A stretch of 14,088 nt of DNA from Chthonomonas sp. UBA2785 (GTDB lineage: Bacteria > Armatimonadota > Fimbriimonadia > Fimbriimonadales > Fimbriimonadaceae): the NCBI GenBank assembly GCA_002352215.1, contig DEIB01000020.1, positions 1 through 14,088 of the forward strand, read 5' to 3'. Within the stretch, counting starts at the first letter, position 1. The number at the start of each line of letters is the position of its first letter. Position numbers and translations under genes: made by a program. The notes under the pieces were generated by a model, which saw only the letters and a program-made list of their open reading frames with translations, made no database searches and had not been told where the DNA came from. This document shows positions 13,727 to 14,088 of the stretch, in pieces.

Positions 13727-14088
13727 TCACTCCAGCGGCGGACGCACTCCCTTAGCAATGGGCGACGGCAACAGCCACACATTGCGGAACATCACCCCGC
13801 CCTCCGCCTCGGTCTGGTGGTCTTGCAGCAGCAGGGGCGCCAGGCCGGGGGCTTCCTCCTCGCTCAGGCCGGTCTTGGCCGTGATCTCCACATCCCGGTG
13901 AACCAGCACTCCGTTCCAATACACCGTGGCGCGGGCATTGGCCACCTTGCGGCCGCCTTCCCAGCGCGGCGCGGTGAACCAGATATCGTAGCTCTGCCAC
14001 ACCCCGGCCCCGTAGCTGGGGTTGAACGCCGGCGCGGTCTGCCGGTAGATGGAGCCCGCCTCGTTGAACTTGGCGGCGGGCTGCGCCA
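13727..14088 (-). CDS. DUF1080 / 3-keto-disaccharide hydrolase-like protein, C-terminal part
   Basis: The frame is open from the right edge to the TGA at 13727-13729, about 120 codons. It reads KFNEAGSIYRQ, then NPSYGAGVWQSYDIWFTAPRW, then ATVYWNGVLVHRDVEITAKTG, then GLAPLLLQDHQTE and VMFRNVWLLP. This series (GVWQ-YDI, NGVLVH--VEI, PLLLQDH, FRNVW) is the C-terminal half of the DUF1080 family, a concanavalin-like beta-sandwich seen in 3-keto-disaccharide hydrolases and common in Planctomycetota and Armatimonadota. The N-terminal half and any signal peptide lie outside the window. Likely secreted or periplasmic and acting on sugars. Its high GC marks the return of the backbone after the low-GC block. 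Confidence 0.88.
   Translation of the reverse strand, partial: AQPAAKFNEAGSIYRQTAPAFNPSYGAGVWQSYDIWFTAPRWEGGRKVANARATVYWNGVLVHRDVEITAKTGLSEEEAPGLAPLLLQDHQTEAEGGVMFRNVWLLPSPIAKGVRPPLE

Noticed and set aside
1..14088. CRISPR array, tRNA or rRNA genes
   Set aside because: No regularly spaced repeats and no cloverleaf-type or rRNA-like segments were seen on either strand.

Overview
The window looks like chromosomal DNA from a GC-rich, Gram-negative-type environmental bacterium. My best guess is Armatimonadota (Fimbriimonas-like); Planctomycetota or Acidobacteriota are alternatives. The reasons are a PEP-CTERM protein with a short 'VPEPAS...LARRRRSK' tail, a Tat-signal N-terminus at the left edge, a DUF1080-type glycoside-binding/hydrolase C-terminus at the right edge, and a backbone near 65-70% GC (for example 41/60 at 3601-3660). 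This is an inference without any database search. No tRNA, rRNA, CRISPR array, transposase or integrase is visible.

Layout. 1-1390: a divergent pair, the 5' end of a Tat-exported protein (minus) and a secreted PEP-CTERM protein (plus), closed by a bidirectional terminator. 1405-6707: a catabolic block on the minus strand, with a stand-alone P5C dehydrogenase (PruA, ALDH4 type) and, after a small unknown plus-strand gene, a tight deoC / ALDH16-type operon. DeoC splits 2-deoxyribose-5-phosphate into glyceraldehyde-3-phosphate and acetaldehyde. The two-domain aldehyde dehydrogenase, starting 5 bases after the deoC stop, is well placed to oxidise the aldehyde.

6745-9000: a block of lower GC (about 50-55% in sampled lines) carrying four minus-strand orphan genes, two of them small membrane proteins, plus a doubtful 68-residue ORF. 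Its left part is bounded by a 67-bp imperfect direct repeat (59/67 identical, exactly 728 bases apart). The repeat holds the putative promoter, start codon and first ten codons of deoC. The orphan 221-residue gene between the copies therefore starts with a deoC-derived promoter and N-terminus. This is the most unusual structure in the window.

9090-11613: plus-strand envelope genes, comprising an exported PDZ-alpha/beta hydrolase fusion, a membrane protein joining a CxxCH haem site, a calcium-binding-type repeat and a DUF2231-like membrane domain, and a CopZ-like metal chaperone. An AraC-family regulator converges on them with overlapping stop codons. 12371-13700: a second low-GC block (about 40% in sampled lines) with two orphan minus-strand genes, one helical and HEAT-like, running into a short chimeric ORF that overlaps the AraC start by ATGA. 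The two orphan blocks resemble accessory cassettes such as immunity-gene arrays in their composition and gene size only; no toxin or other partner is visible.
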